Shown here: one piece after another, positions 23,744 to 35,099 of the stretch
Numbering within the stretch: the stretch's first letter is position 1
Layout of the letters: the number at the start of each line of letters is the position of its first letter
DNA from: Harmothoe impar
Taxonomy: Eukaryota; Annelida; Polychaeta; Phyllodocida; Polynoidae
DNA: 64,000 bases
Assembly (NCBI GenBank): GCA_947462335.1
Contig: OX381714.1
Location: forward strand, 15,658,618-15,722,617
Direction: 5' to 3'
Notes under the pieces: generated by a model
The model's database searches: none
What the model saw: only the letters and a program-made list of their open reading frames with translations
Told to the model about the DNA's origin: nothing
Translations under genes and position numbers: made by a program

Positions 23744-24555
23744 TTAATACTACCCTGTCTCAGTACTCCAACTTGTTCAAGATCCCAACCCTGGAGGACC
23801 CTACAGGCTATGCTAATTTGTAACAAATAACAGAGGGGCTCCTTATGAGGTGAAAGGGCTGGTTCCCGTCGTGTATGAGTGTGGACCATAGGGCTGTTTA
23901 GCATGCCTCCTGAGTCACTCTCCAAGCCGATCTATTGACTCTGGTATGACTCTGTAGTCCTCACACGTTCAGGCCTGCAGGATACGGTGGGGTAGAAAGT
24001 ATGTAATACAACACCTTAAATATTTTTTCATCTAATATTTTTTAATATTCTTTTTCGATGCAGGAACTGACATACATCCGTATTAAACACACATTTTGAC
24101 AAGTATGTCATCCTCATGGTTGTAAAACGCATTCAGTACTGGCCTGCTGAAATCTGAAACAAATTATTATGTGATCATTGTAAGCCATGTTGATCTGTGT
24201 CACGAAGCTGCAACATGCCAAGTTGCAAAGCACTTTGCGAATTGCACGTGACAAAGTGGAGCCAAGCAGAAGAGCAAAATGGACGTCCTTAAGATCCATT
24301 GGCATGTCCCAAAATTCTCTTTGATCTTTTGAGTTCGTACCCAAGGGTTTAGCTTTTTGGACCATTTTTGATCAGGACCTGGGTGATCGGAAACATGTTA
24401 AAACACCTCCTTCCAAGGCATCCAGTTAGAGGAGGAAGGCGTGGTTTACAGAGAGAGGGGGTATTTTTACCTGTTGGATTTCCCTGTGTAGGATCGCCAA
24501 CCAAACCACTGAGATTATTTGCAAAGTGTCAGCAAAAGAGGCAATCAAGCATTTC
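23744..24555. other. Non-coding gap
   Basis: AT-rich; T-run patches at 24018-24056. No exon or repeat end recognised. Confidence 0.35.
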
Positions 24556-24559
24556 AAAC

Positions 24560-24720
24560 ATTTAAATGTGGCCAGTCACTTGATTCATTGCCTTCAGATT
24601 TCGATTATTTGGCGAAATGGCGGTGGTTATTAATTGCTTATTTAAACCCATTGCATAATTATGGTCTTTAGTTTAGTTTCTTTGGGGCCATTTATCTAGC
24701 AATCAGTGCCTATCATCCTT
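24560..24720. promoter_or_regulatory. AT-rich, repeat-free enhancer-like block
   Basis: Dense in homeodomain-type words (TTAATTGC, TAATTATGG, ATTTAAA) plus TTTGGCGAAATGGCGG (E2F/YY1-like). It resembles conserved non-coding elements near developmental genes. This is a composition-based guess; conservation was not tested. Confidence 0.25.
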
Positions 24721-25003
24721 CGGCGACTTCAAGAGGCACATTCTATTTGATTTGACTTTCAAAACAAGTCTGGATACCTCGTATTATTAACCAAAATATA
24801 AGGTTAATATAAAATCGAAATATCTAAATATGTTAATAAGTATGGTGCAATCATAATATTCCCTATAATACTTGAAATAAAAGGGCATTTATCTATATAG
24901 CATTTAGTTGTGAAATATTAATAGGAAAAATGTTATCTTGCCCAATACAATATATGATCACAACCCTTGAGTTCACGTGTACCACGCCCAAACCTAAAAC
25001 TAG
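24721..25003. other. Non-coding AT-rich gap
   Basis: Nothing recognised beyond high A/T content. Confidence 0.35.
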
Positions 25004-25230
25004 CCCATTAAGGGCAGCATAGTGCTTTAATGCATTATGCTCTTGGTAAGCATGATGCATGAATGCAACCTTAGAGAGTCTACCTGCCAAGGATCCATGA
25101 ATGCATCATGCCGACTCTTCCATCCATGAATGCATCATGCCGACTCATGGGATCGATATGATGCATGAATGCATGCAGCACTGACGACAAAGGGTGGAGT
25201 GCATTAAAGCATCATGCTGTTCTTTAAGAG
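25004..25230. mobile_element. Cloverleaf TTAA MITE, copy 12 (internally rearranged)
   Basis: Left end GCCCATTAAGGGCAGCATAG. The segment ATGAATGCATCATGCCGACTC is repeated about 30 bp apart, which replaces the central region, and the second hairpin is reduced to GCATGCAGCACTGACGAC. CTAG borders both ends. Confidence 0.78.
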
Positions 25231-25265
25231 CTAGAGCTTCTCTGGAGCTGAAACCAAAGAAGCGC

Positions 25266-25326
25266 GCAGACGACACTGTCAGTCAAAACGTTTTGATGTA
25301 CTTTTTGGCGCGAAATGACAGACGAC
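25266..25326. promoter_or_regulatory. GCAGACGAC / E2F-like / CAGACGAC cluster
   Basis: GCAGACGAC at 25266-25274, then TTTTTGGCGCGAAAT at about 25302-25316, then ACAGACGAC at 25318-25326. It begins 36 bp after a MITE ends but is not part of the MITE consensus. Same layout as 14761-14823. Confidence 0.4.
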
Positions 25327-25779
25327 ATTTTTCCGAGAATATTGACTGAGGTGTCCTGGGTTATTGTTGCAGGATCCTATTATAGACACCCTCTACAATT
25401 CTGGTATACCAAGTCAGCCCTTTCTTGTCCCATATGACTGTTCTTTTTGCCAAAAGATTCTAAAATGATGGCTGAAATAACTTACTTACCTGTTAAAGTG
25501 CCCGCACAGGCTCCTAATTCTGATGATTTATGATGGAGTTTAGCCTGATGGTAGATTTAGGTGTCAGGACCTAAAGTCATCCAGTGCAGGTCGAATTTAA
25601 CCTTTGCTAAACTAGATGCTGAGTCAGGTGCTATCAAGTGTTATAGGTGGTATTTGAAATTTCAGAAAGAAAGAAAAAAGAATTATCTGGTGGAAATATA
25701 GATAGGAGTCGGCTTTGAGTACCACATTATAATACAGGATTTACGATAAAATGATAAAGCTAAAAGTTTAAAAGGAAGG
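25327..25779. other. Non-coding gap
   Basis: Unique sequence with no recognised gene or repeat. Confidence 0.35.
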
Positions 25780-26620
25780 TTATCAAAATATAACTGTAAA
25801 TTCAGATGCCACAAATCCCATCAACTTTGCATCTTCAACTTTTATTATTCATGTGAAAATGTATATTCATCTAATCAATGAATATTCGGGTATGTATTCA
25901 TAATTCATCTTCTGAATAAATATTAGATCAGGACTATTTGCAAATCCAGTGTGCACCGAACTGTTTTCTCATGAATGTGATTTGGTTCTCTCTTTATGTG
26001 GAGAATTAATGCCAAATTCATTAACAGCGTCTTCCACCAGTCTATTGCATTGTAGCTGTTAACATGAAATAAATCATTATAAATTACATTTAAAAGAACA
26101 CCAAAAGGAGAGTTCTACACAGTTAAACATCATTACATCCAGGTCGATCAGTCCAAGAAAACAAGTCTACGATACCAATCTAATATAAACAGCTTAGTTG
26201 GCGCTAATCATAATGTAATATTTATACGGACGAGGGAATATTCATCTAAACCGTTAGTTTTTAGCAGCGCAGAACGTGAACATTTGCTCTAAGCTCATGA
26301 AACATGCATAAGCATGCATATTCAAAATATCATTAGATTTCTTTCACTGGAGCTAATTGAATTAAGTTTCAGACGCAGTGGGGAAGTAATTTGTCATTCC
26401 AGGCTATGATTAGTCATAAATTGCTCGTAATGACCCTGATCTCAAATGCAATTTTTTTCTCTTTCATGCTGGGTAAATTTGCATTTAATTTTTGTCTCCC
26501 CCATGTCCATTGGTAGGCAGTAAATTAACGGCGTAATCAGACATATAATGAAGAGGTAATTAGGGTATTACGTGGTCTAGCACGCACGCATGGTCCCTAC
26601 TGCTATTGATAATATTGGTG
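25780..26620. promoter_or_regulatory. AT-rich, repeat-free block with dense homeodomain/POU words (enhancer candidate)
   Basis: About 840 bp without repeats or simple sequence. It contains a perfect octamer ATTTGCAT at 26477-26484 running into TTAATTTT, ATGCATAAGCATGCATATTC near 26304-26323, and many ATTA/TAATTA/TAATCA words (e.g. GGTAATTAGGG near 26556-26566). Bases such as GGCGCTAATCATAATG look unlike decayed transposon. Function and conservation are unproven; this is the best conserved-element candidate in the window. Confidence 0.4.
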
Positions 26621-26969
26621 TCCCCTCCATAGGCGCACAAAAGTACAAGTAATGAAGGGTGGTGGTGGATGAAAAACAGTGATGACGTTAGCTTTAGGTC
26701 GTGTGGTTCATTTCAATAATTGTATCCTCACTAATACATATATTATTCCGTGATGGTTCATTGCACATTCACAAGATGTTTGTAATTAAATATTTGTATT
26801 TGTGTATGCATAACTATTGTCTGATATGTGTCTCACTCAAACTTGTATCACAACAGCCACACTAGTTTTATAGATATGGCCTGGGTATGCTGAACACCAT
26901 ACATACATACATAGCTGTTATCTCCTAGATCCAGAGCCAACACCTGAGGGACTGCACCTCTCTGTTTAA
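26621..26969. other. Non-coding gap
   Basis: Unique AT-rich sequence; a short ACATACATACATA repeat at about 26902-26914. Confidence 0.35.
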
Positions 26970-27223
26970 CCCTCTAATAGCCGCATGATGCTTAAAGTGC
27001 GATATCATTGTCGTTATGACGCATGCATGCAGCCCTTGCTTATCAAGTCGACAGGGCTGCATTCATGCATCATGTCGACGTTTTGGGAGTGTATTAACCC
27101 AGTGGCGTCAGCATGATGCATAAATGCAGCACTGGTAAGTTACTCACCATGGCTGCATCAATACATCATGCCACTAAAATAGGCATATTGCACACATTAA
27201 AGCACTGCGCTGTTCTGAAAGGG
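26970..27223 (+). mobile_element. Cloverleaf TTAA MITE, copy 13
   Basis: TTAA at 26966-26969 precedes CCCTCTAATAGCCGCATG; the right end CTGAAAGGG is followed by TTAG. Spacer GGGAGTGTATTAACCC is plus orientation. Hairpin 1 arms are partly decayed. Confidence 0.84.
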
Positions 27224-27276
27224 TTAGCCCTTATCTCTCTCCCACTGCCCTCTCTAACCCGACCTCTAAACTCCAG

Positions 27277-27449
27277 GGTGTGATTGTACACCCACCATGG
27301 AGGCCCCCAGCACATACCTACAGCCAGGTGCCATCACACACCCCCTGGAGGCCCCTCCCCCTGCTCCAGGTGCTGGAGGAACCCTCAGCCTCAGGTGTGG
27401 CCGGCGAGATGTTGGTTTACCTGGGCCCCAGGTGATCCCCTCACTGCAG
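27277..27449 (+). other. Possible coding exon (phase-compatible, unconfirmed)
   Basis: A CTAAC branch-point word (27254-27258) and CTCCAG (27271-27276) precede a 173-nt G/C-rich segment that ends in CTGCAG just before GTAGTG (27450). Read after two bases, it is 57 codons open from end to end, finishing on a codon boundary (Pro/Gly/Ala-rich, contains MEAPSTYLQPGAITHPLEAP). No domain recognised. Against it: the other strand is also open, the region carries four CAGGTG E-boxes in about 100 bp, and no partner exon is found. It could equally be a regulatory block. Confidence 0.22.
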
Positions 27450-28349
27450 GTAGTGTTATCACAAAGGGGGGTGGAGGGAGAGGGGTGGGGTGGTGGCTGG
27501 TACACTGGTAGGCAGTGCTATGTGGAAGGGGTTGGGTGGGGTGGGGGGGGGGTAGTGTGTTAGTCTGGTGGCCAGCTGGACTATTGGGTTCCCTCTCCGG
27601 ATCCCTTTGTCTTTTAGTGCATTGTCTAGAGATAGAGAGAGGAAATCCAGTATGCCACATGAAGGAGTAAAATCCAGCATGTATACATTGATAGGACAAG
27701 ATGGTAGTGTACTAGTTATGACAACAACTGGAAATTCAGTTCATAACAAACTGCATACAGTTTACTGAATGGCCAACCTAAGGTATAATAGCGGCCGCAG
27801 TCCTTTTATCTTTACTAATTATACACCATTGACTTCATCTTGCATGTGTAAACCCGTTCATTGTCAGCTGATAGTTGTAATTAGGGACCCATACAGTACA
27901 TGTAGTTGACCATTAGGTTGTGGTAACCCATTGGAAAATGGCATAATATGGCTTAGATTAGGGGTTGCAAACCCAGTGAGTCGACCGCACAGCTAGACTA
28001 ACTGATTATTATCGTATACCAAGTCTTACATCGGCCACTATACCAGCTATTATATCTTCCTAATACTAGTAATACTGTATACCACATGGGTGGCTTGTAT
28101 CTAAGAGAATTGAGGAATTGAGGACCTTGATATCATACTGAAGCCAGGTGCTGAAGGTACCCCTTAAAACTAACAATAGCCTGTGACATGACCTACCTGT
28201 GTTGGATCAAGAAGCCAATATGACAACAGGCACCCCAGGGGTCAGTAAGGTCAATAAGGTCAGCAGTCTTTGTCCTCCAGGTCACAACAAAGGGCTGCCA
28301 CGTGGGGGGAGTTGACAGGGGTAATTAGGGCACGTCATTAATGTAGTAA
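27450..28349. other. Non-coding gap
   Basis: A G-rich low-complexity patch at 27465-27560 (GGGGTGG units). After 27560 unique sequence, no gene. Confidence 0.4.
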
Positions 28350-28574
28350 CCCTTTAAGGACCGCATAATGCTTTAAAGGGGTATACCATTGGTCTTTATG
28401 ATGCATTTATAAATTCAGTCATTTTATTCGTGATAATTCGGGAGTCTATATTGATCCTGCAGGGTTGGAATTATGCTTGAATGCAGCACCGGCGAGTTAC
28501 TCACCAGGGCTGCATTCAGGTATCCTGATGACAAAGAGCATACTGTATTAAAGCATAATGTTGCTCTTAAAGGG
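28350..28574 (+). mobile_element. Cloverleaf TTAA MITE, copy 14
   Basis: Left CCCTTTAAGGACCGCATAA (flank GTAA), right CTTAAAGGG followed by TTAA at 28575-28578. Hairpin 1 is almost entirely lost; hairpin 2 (GCAGCACCGGCGAGTTACTC) is well kept. The spacer (TCGGGAGTCTATATTGATCC) is plus orientation. Confidence 0.83.
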
Positions 28575-28627
28575 TTAATTACCCCTGCGTGTGTGCATGT
28601 TGAGGCTGGTGGGGGATGTCATGAGTG

Positions 28628-28657
28628 TGTGTGTGTGTGTGTGGGGGGGGGGGGGGG
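28628..28657. repeat. (GT)n followed by a G-run
   Basis: GTGTGTGTGTGTGTGTG then an uninterrupted run of about 14 G. Potential Z-DNA / G-quadruplex-forming sequence. Confidence 0.9.
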
Positions 28658-29773
28658 TTGGTGACTGATGCTTCCTGGGATGTGGTGTCAGGGTTAGTAG
28701 GGGAGCCACTCAATCGATGGTGTCTTCCTCTGGCTGTGAGGGGTTAATTGTAGGTATGTACTTTGTATGCCTAGTGCTATAAAATCATGATCAATCACAC
28801 GAGAGAACCACTGACTAGGATACCCTGCTATAAAATTAAATAGAGGACTATTACAAGACGTGTTTATGATATATCCATAATGTTTGGAGAGGTCTCCCTC
28901 AAAGTGTAGGGTAACTAAATAGTTTTAAACTAGCTTGTTAGCTTACTACGTCAACTGAAGAAGACAGCTAGTTGTATCTAGTGTAGGATGGAAGGCATGC
29001 AGTAGTTGGGGTATCGTGAAGGAGCTGTGACATGCAGTCTCTGTCACACCCAGTGGAGCCTACAGGCTCTGTCTGTCTTATCACAGCCCACAGAAATGTT
29101 ACACCAGTAAGTCCTAGCTAGGTTCTTAGCCAAGTCACTAGACAGGGTCAATTATCTCCTGCAAGTGGCAATAGAAGGGTCTCACATTTTTATCCTGTCC
29201 TTTTTCACATTTTCCTTAAAATGTCCTTCCATTTTGAGAGGAGCAGTAACTTCTCTTTGTGGATACAGCAATGGATGTCAATAGCAGTCCTTGTAAACTT
29301 TACCTATTTATATGTAGGGGGTAGGTTAAGGATTGAGGAAGTGCACCTAAATGTATCTATACATACGTACATTAGTTGACCTCCAGCACCAAAGGATATA
29401 TTCCTCATACTAGTCCTTGATCAATAACTATAAGAGTAGGAGGGCATATCTTATTGCCGCAGTCCAAGGTGATGTACCATCAACCATCCTATTGACAGAA
29501 ATAGAGTTAGTCACCAGACACTATTCCTTTCCCATATCTATATCCAAAGTGTATTTCAAATTGCACAATAGACATTGTAATCTAATAGCGTTGGGGAATG
29601 CTATTCTGCTAGCCTTGTGAAAAGGCTACAGTGATAAACCTAGGTCATAGTAGGTGTCTAGACTTGCAGAGGGGTTTGGGTGCATGAGTAGAATTGAATG
29701 AGGATGTGAAGGATTCAGGAAGGTACACTGCAGGGAGACTGGTACACATGTTCCACGCGCCATTCTTGGTCAT
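28658..29773. other. Non-coding gap
   Basis: Unique sequence; no supportable exon, repeat end or RNA gene. Confidence 0.35.
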
Positions 29774-29979
29774 ACCACCATGACATTGAACTTGAATTTC
29801 TGCTGAGTTTCGGCAATCCCTGTGGTTAGCTTGGAACGAGGGGACAGGAACTGGAACCAGAAAGCAGGATGGGAGCACTCCCATCATGCATTCTGGTTCC
29901 TGTTTTCTGGTTCGAAGCTACCACTAGGAGTTGCCCAAACCCAGTAGAATAAAATCCAAGTTCAAGGTCATAGTGATTG
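29774..29979. mobile_element. Foldback element, about 100-bp arms, 2-bp loop
   Basis: Left arm 29774-29875 and right arm 29878-29979 are imperfect reverse complements (e.g. CATTGAACTTGAATTT with AAATCCAAGTTCAAGG; GGAACCAGAAAGCAGGATGGGAG with CTCCCATCATGCATTCTGGTTCC, each read in pieces). Scattered mismatches suggest it is old. Non-coding despite overlapping frames on the minus strand. A transcript across it would be a long hairpin. Confidence 0.7.
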
Positions 29980-29982
29980 TTA

Positions 29983-30009
29983 CCAGAGCCTTCCTTCAGA
30001 AGGCTCTGG
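29983..30009. repeat. Perfect 11-bp stem-loop
   Basis: CCAGAGCCTTC (29983-29993), loop CTTCA, GAAGGCTCTGG (29999-30009). It lies immediately beside the foldback. No T-run follows on either strand, so it is not a bacterial-style terminator. Confidence 0.7.
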
Positions 30010-31119
30010 GGACAAGAGTAGGGGGATGGCCGCCTTGGGAGTAGAGAGCCTGTAAGGTGGGAACTGCTGCTATGTAGTGGCACCACCAGGAGGGGGTCCC
30101 TGTAAGATGCTCTGGGTGGTGGTGGAGGTGGTGGGCAGAGCAGGAGGGGGATCTAAGGGGTGATCACAAGGCTGCCAGACGATGTATTGAGGGTCCTCCT
30201 CTCTGAGGTTACCCTGTGTACTCATTCACATGGCTCCTTCCTCTCCCACACACACACCTCTTTTACTTCAACCTTAAATCTGTACTAGAGATCTGGTGCT
30301 TGCTCTCTAAGATGTGGTTAGAATTTTGAGAGATCTTTTGGGTTATTATTTAGATGCATCAAAAACATGGCTTTGCAATGAACTAAAAGTTGTAGGCTGT
30401 TCATATGCAGCTCTGGCATTAACCATGCCCACCATGTTTAGAAAGGCAGAGAGACCACCTTCCTGCTTTTGCTGGAATACCTACCTTTTCACAGGGATTT
30501 CTAAAGGAAAGTACGGTGTATTTCAGATTGCTATTTATAATAATCTAATAGTTTTGGAGAAGGTAAAAGGTTCACAAAAGTCGTAAGGTTTCCTGCATGT
30601 TATTTATCAGGGATTGGCCTCCTTGGTAAGGCACATGTAGTACCTCACATATCAATCTACACTTTATAACATCCTCCCAGGTCAATCAATATCATGTCCT
30701 GATCTCTTGCAGGGGGTATTTATGTTCCTAGGTAACATACTGTAAGACAACGATATAACTCCATGTCGTGTTAATGATCAGGGGCGGCAGAGGCGTGTTA
30801 ATTATGTAATTAGTATTATCTAATCAGCAGTATGTGACCAGCTAATTAGCTTGTTACCACTATACAAACACCTCAGGGTAGGCTGTCAGTAGACATTAGG
30901 GTGAGGGGGGAAACCTGGAGGGGGTTGGCTGCAAACTGGTTACTCTAAACGTATCAGTAACCTTGTAGGCAGGGTAAAGGCTAGCCTCTGCCATGTGCTG
31001 AGGTACTATAATAATCAATGTAGACTATGGGGTTTCCACTTGTAAGCTGCCAGGCGCTGTAGCTGGGCTTGGCTCCAGTGAGACGTGGGTTGCCATCAGC
31101 TGGATAATCACATGCCTAC
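30010..31119. other. Non-coding gap
   Basis: GGTGGTGGAGGTGG patch near 30115-30135; otherwise unique. No gene. Confidence 0.35.
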
Positions 31120-31305
31120 ACATAGCACATGGTTTTAATGCATTAACTATCAAGCCCTTTCTCGACATGATGCCTGGATGCAGCCCAGGTGAGTTACTCG
31201 CCAGGGCTGCATTCATACATCTTGCCGGACAAACACATTGCTGCTGAGTTCCTCCCCACTGCATCGGTGCATGCAGCCTTGTCGGCAAATGTTGCTTCAA
31301 ATGGT
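31120..31305. mobile_element. Cloverleaf TTAA MITE, copy 15 (degenerate)
   Basis: Recognisable from GTTTTAATGCATTA, hairpin 1 (GCAGCCCAGGTGAGTTACTC then GCCAGGGCTGCATTCATAC) and GGTGCATGCAGCC. Termini and central hairpin are not identifiable; AATGGTTAA lies near the right limit. Confidence 0.6.
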
Positions 31306-32077
31306 TAAATGGTTGCTTTGAACCCTATATCCTACATGGTGTGTATATATACATGCACCTCGCCACCCTATATCAGACTAGGGTCAGGGATACAGGCCAT
31401 GGGTATAACTTATATTAGATGTCTCAATGTTTGCCTTCTGTTATAAAACGACCTTTGCACATAGTATTACTATATAGTACCCTGCGCCGCTTTCTGTCGC
31501 ATTTACATGAGGATGAAAAGCACTGTTTAATCTCATACTGAAAGTCATTGACTCATTTCCAGTCATAGTCACACTTTATGCTGTGCTCATTCCTGGTGGT
31601 CTCTCTGTTTTGATCCCAAGCTTGTAACACCAAGATGCTATCGCACTACTACGACTAACAATATCATCTCAGTAAGTTGATTTGGGCCTTGTGTCCATAG
31701 GCTTCTAGAAGCCTTGGGGTGCGAATTAGGGCGTGCAATATAGGCCAAAGCCTAGCGAGGCGTCTAGGTTGCTCATTTGCATAATATGATTTAGGTAACT
31801 TGGTCTCCGCACCGTGGTCCCAGAATCAATTGGTGGCCTTGGTGTTTGCTGCAAGGCAGTGTGCTGGGTCCGTGTACACACCTGGGCACCGAGGCCTTAA
31901 CATGAATCCAACCCTGGAGGAGAACATGACTCCATATACATGTAGATAGATTTGAAGATCATCCAACACTGATATTCTGACCTTGGTCAGTACTGGCTAA
32001 CAACTCAGTCACTATAGTGATTAACCTAGTTTAATCACTTTTTTAGGTTCATATGTCTATACAATCAACCTAGGTTA
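31306..32077. other. Non-coding gap
   Basis: No gene seen. CTTGGTCAGTACTGG at about 31983 resembles the palindrome at 32389 on the other side of the next MITE. Confidence 0.35.
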
Positions 32078-32370
32078 GGGAGTGGTCATTTTTTAACAAC
32101 ATGGGGGGGTTGGTGGATTTGGGGGGGGACCAAAAAAATTTGGACCCCTTGAAGGGGGGGGACCAAAAAAATTTGGACCCCTCTTGAGGGTGGGGGCCAA
32201 AAAAATTGCACCCCTTTTTAGCGAAAAAGCCCGCGCCCTACTATAGTGCAAAGGGGTCGGCCGTGCTCAATTTCAACTTGTCTGAGGGGGGGACCAAAAA
32301 AATTTCAACCCGCTTGCGCGAAAATCCACCGACCCCCCCCCCCCCCTGTTGTTAAAATATGACCACTCCC
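32078..32370. mobile_element. G-rich MITE with GGGAGTGGTCATTTTTTAAC ends, copy B (perfect TTA duplication)
   Basis: A 293-bp element with TTA on both sides (32075-32077 and 32371-32373). Ends pair over about 25 bp. The left half carries a direct repeat of GGGGACCAAAAAAATTTGG two to three times (about 32125-32205). The right half contains one related unit and a 14-C run. 3-bp TTA/TWA duplications are typical of PIF/Harbinger transposition. Confidence 0.85.
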
Positions 32371-32388
32371 TTAGCTGATCATGTCAGG

Positions 32389-32406
32389 TTGGTCAGTACT
32401 GACCAA
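32389..32406. repeat. 18-bp perfect palindrome
   Basis: TTGGTCAGTACTGACCAA, symmetric around the central AGTACT. It could be a dimeric binding site; no function is shown. Confidence 0.7.
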
Positions 32407-34808
32407 CTCACCTTAGTTTTTCCATTTCTGTGACTATGCTTTTTCTATGAATATATGTCATTTTGAGTAAGGCATTAGCCATATTTTGTTTTGCCTCTTG
32501 TCATTTTTGAATATTAGTTGGTCATTGCAATACGATAGTAACTGTACGTTTTAAGAGTGTGGGTTACAACGTTTTTGCACTGAGGGTAAGGTCTGCTTTA
32601 ACCTTAAGTGTGGTTCTATGCAAAACCCATTCCATCCAACTCAGAACACCCAATATGCGGCCATTCTTAGTGGCAAGTGTAACAGGAAGGACAGCTGGCA
32701 ACGTTTCCGATGTGTGCCTACCTCTATTCTTGAACTCTATTCAGGAATCGATTCCTCCTACTTAACTTATCCATTTAATTAATCCCACTTTTAAGTAGAA
32801 AATAGCATCTTAAGTAATAAAATCACCGACTGATCCCTTGTCTATTCACTAAAGGATCTAGCACACTTTCATACCTGCACACACTCGCACATTTCTGTCA
32901 TTCGCTACTTGTCCTGTACAGACACGAGCACCTGTGAGCTGCTCTCTGGAAGGGTCATGTCCGTGTGAGCATCTCAGGAGCGAGCAACCCAACACGTTCC
33001 TCAGCGTGTGAGGCATCCGGAATAAGAAATCTAGGCACTACTCTCTCTGAAAGAAACTAAATCATTAAGAGGGGGAGCCCAAAAAAAGGCCTCCCTTAGG
33101 GGATGATTGGCAATACGTTTAACAGACTCCCCCTTTAAGGAGGGACTGTGGTGGGGAGGCATTTGTCGGGAGGAGGCCTAATTCGTCAACTGGATAAATG
33201 TCAGGTGTCAACAGATGCCCCTTGTATAGAAGTGCCTATTAATAGTAGCGGAGGCAGTGTGTCAGATGCACTCTCCTTGGCATTCACTTGAACCTCATCT
33301 CTGCCTCAACCTATCGATTAGAGGAACTTTTCTATAGAAGAAGAGGAGAAAAGGGTACTACTTTCCTGCTCCCCGATTCCCATACCGTAGTGTCAGTGTC
33401 GCTACATGAGATATAGTTCCTATGATTATGTACAATTTCGGTCACAAAAAACGGGACTGATACTTCAATCATTTTTAGTATTTGCTCTTCATAAATTCCT
33501 TGAAATATCTGGAAAGGTGAATTGTTGTATCAATACATCTGAATAAAGTATAGCGTAGGTTTTGTGGCTGATTGACCGCCTTTGGGTAGAGGTGAAGTAG
33601 AGCCCAGACCAAAGGATGAAAGCAAGGCTTGCAGAGTGTGAGCGCTTCTGCTTCTTCCGCAGTAAAAGCCGTCTGCTCAACATTCCCGAGCAGGTAATTC
33701 CATTGAGAGAGAGTCCCTCCTCCTGTGTTTCACAGAGTTAATTACAGAAAATACAACACCATGCCATGGAGGCCTGTTTGGATCGCACACATAAAATGCA
33801 GACGGGAAATATTTAGACTGTTTGCGCGAAAGAAATGCGCTTCCGGTGAGCCGTTTGCTTGGATTACAGACCCAAGTATCTGGGACTTCCTGCAGTGCTA
33901 ATAGACAGGGTGTGGCTTTTGTTGTTCATAGTTGAAGTAGACTATGGCCATATAAGGTGCCAAACATGCTACTTGTTGAGGTGTGTTATGAATAATACTA
34001 TGGAATCTCACTTAGTATGCAAACAAGTCTTTAAAAGCAATTGTCACACACTTGACACGGTGGCATGTAAATGATGTATTATTATTAACAAATCTATCAA
34101 GATCGCCTGACCTTGTCTGTGGGACAGGGAAAATACAAGACCCCTTGTTATCATTTCCAAAAAGGTACAGGGGACATGCCCAGGTAACAGATTTCTCCCT
34201 TCATCCCTTTCATTCCATAGATGTGATCACTGCTGCAGTTCGACAAGTGTCTGTGGAGCTTCGATCACAGTGGTATAGTGGACAGGCAGTATCATAACTT
34301 CATGTCCTCGTCTAACGGTATTCTAATAAGCAAAGGAAGGAGCAAACCAAGAAAAAACACCAATTTAACTTGTGGCAATTTGGATTGCCTAGTAATCCCA
34401 GTCTGGATGTTTTAATGACAGAAAAAGAATTAGATGTCTACTAGGAAACAAGAATAAGACACACACACACATACATGACTGCAGATAGGTATACGTACAC
34501 ATAACAGCTACAATAAGCAGCATTCTATACAGATCTCCAGCAGGCAGAGTGCAGTCCTAGATCTAACTGTGAGGCACAGTCCACCCTGGAGTGCCGAGTG
34601 GAGCAGCTCTAGTGGTGGGTGGCTAGGTGCTGGAGGAGGTGTAGGGTGCCGGACCTGGGGTACTGGAGGTGTTTGTGGCTGTAATATTGCGTCTACTCCA
34701 CACCCGTGTGTAATTTGAACATTGTACATGTCGCTTGAGCAGCTCCCACCATTTGCTCAATATGACTGGGTGCCTATTTATAGCTGTGGAGTGAGCAGCT
34801 CCTTGCAC
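32407..34808. other. Long non-coding stretch
   Basis: Unique sequence, no gene supported. Items seen: inverted GGGGGAGCC / GACTCCCCC at 33069-33130, TTTGCGCGAAAG (E2F-like) at about 33822-33833 close to CTTCCGG, and an ACACACACAC run at 34458-34470. Confidence 0.4.
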
Positions 34809-34811
34809 CTA

Positions 34812-35099
34812 GGGAGTGGGCATTTTTTAAGAACAGGGGGGTTGGTGGATTTGGGGGGGGGGGGCAAAAAAAATTGGACTCTTTGACGGGGAGGACCAAG
34901 AAAATTTGGACCCCTCTATGGGTGGGGGATCAAAAAAAATGCATCCCTTTTTAGTGAAAAAGCCAGCGCATTCCTATAGCTCAATGGGGTTGACCACGCT
35001 CAATTTTAATCTGCCTGGGGGTGGAGGGCAAAAAGATTTTGACCCGATCGAGCGAAAATACACCGGACCTCCTCCTGTTGTTAAGAAATGACCACTCCC
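34812..35099. mobile_element. G-rich MITE with GGGAGTGGTCATTTTTTAAC ends, copy C (CTA duplication)
   Basis: 288 bp with CTA on both sides (34809-34811 and 35100-35102). Left end GGGAGTGGGCATTTTTTAAG, right end TTAAGAAATGACCACTCCC. Interior aligns with copy B throughout (TTGGTGGATTTGGGGGG, then CAAAAAAAATTGGAC, then TTTTTAGTGAAAAAGCC). Confidence 0.85.

Noticed and set aside
29983..30009. Intrinsic transcription terminator
   Set aside because: No T-run follows the stem on either strand and the genome is eukaryotic.
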